Origin: UA16 sp002292325 | GTDB taxonomy: Bacteria; Bacteroidota; Bacteroidia; Flavobacteriales_D; Sanyastnellaceae | Assembly: GCA_943788645.1 (NCBI GenBank) | Contig: CALSRC010000016.1 | Location: forward strand, 43,274-107,273 | DNA length: 64,000 bases | Direction: 5' to 3' | Shown: positions 62,006 through 64,000 of the stretch, one piece after another | Numbering within the stretch: the stretch's first letter is position 1 | How the letters are laid out: each line of letters opens with the position of its first letter | Position numbers and translations under genes: made by a program | Notes under the pieces: generated by a model | Database searches by the model: none | What the model was told of the DNA's origin: nothing | Seen by the model: only the letters and a program-made list of their open reading frames with translations

Positions 62006-64000
62006 ATGAAAATCTCATTTCAATGGATCAAAAGCCTTTTGCCTTTGCACCTGGCCGCTGAAGAAGCGGCGGCGGTGCTTACCGCAACTGGATTGGAAGT
62101 GGAAGGGGTGGAGTCAGTCGAGCGTATTCCTGGAGGATTAAATGGCCTTGTTGTTGGGCGCATTTTGGCGTGCTCTCAGCACCCCAATGCCGATCGATTG
62201 CAACTGTGTTCGGTTGATGTAGGCGCCGAAGAGCCCTTAAGCATCGTGTGCGGTGCAAAAAATGCCCGTTCCGGGTTGGCGGTCATCGTCGCCAATGTTG
62301 GAGCCAAACTCTACCCCTTGGAAGGAGAACCCTTCACGATCAAAAAAGGCAAAATCAGAGGAGAAGCCTCCATGGGAATGATTTGTGCTGAAGATGAAAT
62401 AGGCATTGGCCGTTCCCACGAGGGAATCATTGAGCTTGATGAAAAGTGGGCTCCAGGTACGCCAGCTGCGACTGTTTTCGAATTTGAGTCGGATGATGTC
62501 ATGGAAATAGGGCTCACACCCAACCGGACAGACGGCATGAGTCACTGGGGCGTTGCTAGAGATCTCCGAGCGGGCTTACTCCACGAAACAGTTGCGGGAA
62601 TCCAATCCAAAGTTGGCCCACTTATTTTGCCTGAATTGACACCTCTCCCCGCTTCCGGAAGCCGGTTTTCAATTTCCATTGAGAGCGGCGAAGCATGTCC
62701 ACGCTATTGTGGACTGCTCATCGAAGGTGTTGACATTGCGCCATCGCCAGATTGGGCACAGCAGCGACTTCGTGCCATTGGCATCAATCCGCAAAACAAT
62801 GTCGTGGATGCGACCAATTACGTGCTTCATGAGCTGGGACAGCCGCTCCACGCATTTGACGCCGATCATATCACTGGGAATCACATCCTCGTTCGCCGTC
62901 CAAAGCCAGGTGAAAAACTCACTACGCTGGATGGTGAAAGTCGGGAATTGCACCCGGATGACCAGCTCATCGCTGACAGTGTCAAAGCCATGTGCCTTGC
63001 AGGCGTATTTGGAGGCGAGACAAGCGGTGTGACAACCAGCACGAAGCGCGTTCTTCTCGAATCCGCGTACTTCGATCCTGTAGTTACCCGCAAAATGGCG
63101 AAGCGGCATGGTCTTTCCACCGATGCCTCCTTTCGATTTGAGCGAGGGGTGGATCCAGCATTCATTGAAGTGGCCTTGCAGAGAGCCGCTCACCTCATCC
63201 AAGAATGGGCTGGGGGGCAGTCCATTGAGTGCAACGAAGCCGTGGGAGCTGATTTGCCGGTGGGCAGTCGAATTCAACTAGAATGGGCCCATTTAGAGCG
63301 GTTGATTGGGATCGCATTGCCTCCGGAGAAAGTTCGGACTATCCTCAAAGATTTGGACATCCAAATTGAAAAGGAAACCACCGAGACCTTGGATTTAATC
63401 ATACCTGCCTACCGACACGATGTAACGCGACCGGCAGATGTGGTGGAAGAAATCCTTCGGGTATACGGATTTGATAAAATCCCCTTGCCCGACCGGTTGA
63501 TATCTACTGCAGCGCATCAATCCAACGTTCCCGCAGAACGCGTCCGATTGCAAGCGGCCAACTGCCTCGTCAGCAGAGGATTTCAAGAGACGATGAACAA
63601 TTCAATGACTCGCTCCTCCTTTACGGATGAATTAGGACAAGAAGGCCAGGACGGCTGGGAACTGAATCGTCGAATCGCTCTTCTGAATCCCTTGAGTTCT
63701 GATCTAGGCGTCATGCGTCAATCCCTTTTATTTCAGGGCCTCGAAGCGATTTCCCGTAATTCAAATCATCAAAATCCCAACCTCAAATTATTTGAGATTG
63801 GCCGTGTTTACCAACATAAGGCATCGGCTGAATTGGATTCAGATGATGCCTCGAGGAGGTATGAAGAAGAGGAGCGGCTTTCATTGTTCATGACAGGCAG
63901 TACGCGTCCTGAAAACTGGAACAACGCCAATTCAAAAGCAGACCCATACGCCCTGAAAAGCGAAGTCTATAGCCTTCTGACCGCCCTGGGAATCCCTGCA
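62006..64000 (+). CDS. pheT: Phenylalanyl-tRNA synthetase beta subunit, 3' end cut by window edge
   Basis: Starts ATG AAA ATC TCA (62006) and runs open through 665 codons to the window end; full-length PheT is about 800 residues. The N-terminal tRNA-binding domain reads MKISFQWIKSLLPLHLAAEE and GLVVGRILACSQHPNADRLQLCSVDVG. Further marks are GIGRSHEGIIELDEKW, EIGLTPNRTDGMSHWGVARDL, the B3/B4 editing-region stretch NVVDATNYVLHELGQPLHAFDAD and RPADVVEEILRVYGFDKI (the B5 domain). PheT supplies the editing site and structural domains for PheS. Preceded by a TACCTTTG promoter and divergent from tRNA-Pro. Confidence 0.95.
   Translation, partial: MKISFQWIKSLLPLHLAAEEAAAVLTATGLEVEGVESVERIPGGLNGLVVGRILACSQHPNADRLQLCSVDVGAEEPLSIVCGAKNARSGLAVIVANVGAKLYPLEGEPFTIKKGKIRGEASMGMICAEDEIGIGRSHEGIIELDEKWAPGTPAATVFEFESDDVMEIGLTPNRTDGMSHWGVARDLRAGLLHETVAGIQSKVGPLILPELTPLPASGSRFSISIESGEACPRYCGLLIEGVDIAPSPDWAQQRLRAIGINPQNNVVDATNYVLHELGQPLHAFDADHITGNHILVRRPKPGEKLTTLDGESRELHPDDQLIADSVKAMCLAGVFGGETSGVTTSTKRVLLESAYFDPVVTRKMAKRHGLSTDASFRFERGVDPAFIEVALQRAAHLIQEWAGGQSIECNEAVGADLPVGSRIQLEWAHLERLIGIALPPEKVRTILKDLDIQIEKETTETLDLIIPAYRHDVTRPADVVEEILRVYGFDKIPLPDRLISTAAHQSNVPAERVRLQAANCLVSRGFQETMNNSMTRSSFTDELGQEGQDGWELNRRIALLNPLSSDLGVMRQSLLFQGLEAISRNSNHQNPNLKLFEIGRVYQHKASAELDSDDASRRYEEEERLSLFMTGSTRPENWNNANSKADPYALKSEVYSLLTALGIPA

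Overview
The window looks like chromosomal DNA from a member of the Bacteroidota, most likely order Flavobacteriales. The evidence is a large set of phylum-specific genes: the type IX secretion (T9SS) and gliding genes porV, porU, porP/sprF, gldJ, gldE, gldD and porX, an OstA-like/LptC pair, a Bacteroidota-style trigger factor-clpP-clpX locus, and TAnnTTTG-type promoter elements. Genus and species cannot be read from the sequence. I see no insertion sequence, prophage, integron or CRISPR array, so this is mostly core genome.

Layout. 1-7.1 kb: T9SS/gliding block (porV end and porU leftward; porP-like and gldJ rightward). 7.1-9.8 kb: murF and tyrS. 9.8-15.6 kb: a LuxE-like acyl-protein synthetase, a small lipoprotein and a 1331-residue secreted mosaic protein. 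15.7-21.4 kb: rnhB, a glycosyltransferase, a flippase, a Wzz-like protein and an O-antigen-ligase-like protein, which form a small surface-polysaccharide module. 21.4-27.1 kb (leftward): a GAF-SpoIIE phosphatase, efp, two uncharacterised secreted proteins and an OstA-like protein. 27.2-30.8 kb: tRNA-Leu(UAG), then tig-clpP-clpX, in which tig and clpP are each broken by many frameshifts while clpX is intact. 30.8-40.6 kb: mutS, ald, tsaE, porX, an HD phosphohydrolase, RNase G, a 29-residue basic protein, a TPR protein and HU. 40.7-52.2 kb: a long rightward run of mutY, ssb, gldE, gldD, coaX, an outer-membrane protein, a TPR protein, lptC, a small membrane protein, a CBS/CorC protein and a PpiD-like foldase. 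52.3-64 kb: queA and an L-threonine dehydrogenase (both frameshifted), cysS, an M28-peptidase lipoprotein, a frameshifted TPR sensor-like gene, pheS, a cyclophilin lipoprotein, a small lipoprotein, a hypothetical gene, tRNA-Pro(GGG) and a partial pheT.

Functional themes. Envelope biogenesis and secretion dominate. The Por/Gld proteins build or control the T9SS; LptC and the OstA-like protein serve LPS export; Wzx/Wzz/ligase-like proteins make surface polysaccharide; PpiD and cyclophilin fold exported proteins. The rest is housekeeping: translation (tyrS, cysS, pheS, pheT, efp, queA, tsaE), DNA repair and replication (mutS, mutY, ssb, rnhB, HU) and proteostasis (tig, clpP, clpX).

The most striking signals are the local concentration of indels in tig-clpP and again in queA/tdh, single extra bases in G-runs elsewhere, and the giant secreted protein that combines lamin-tail, OB-fold-like, blue-copper-like, Cys-rich repeat and dockerin-like segments. 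No stretch over 300 bases is left without a gene. I found no convincing previously undescribed multi-gene defence or mobile system.
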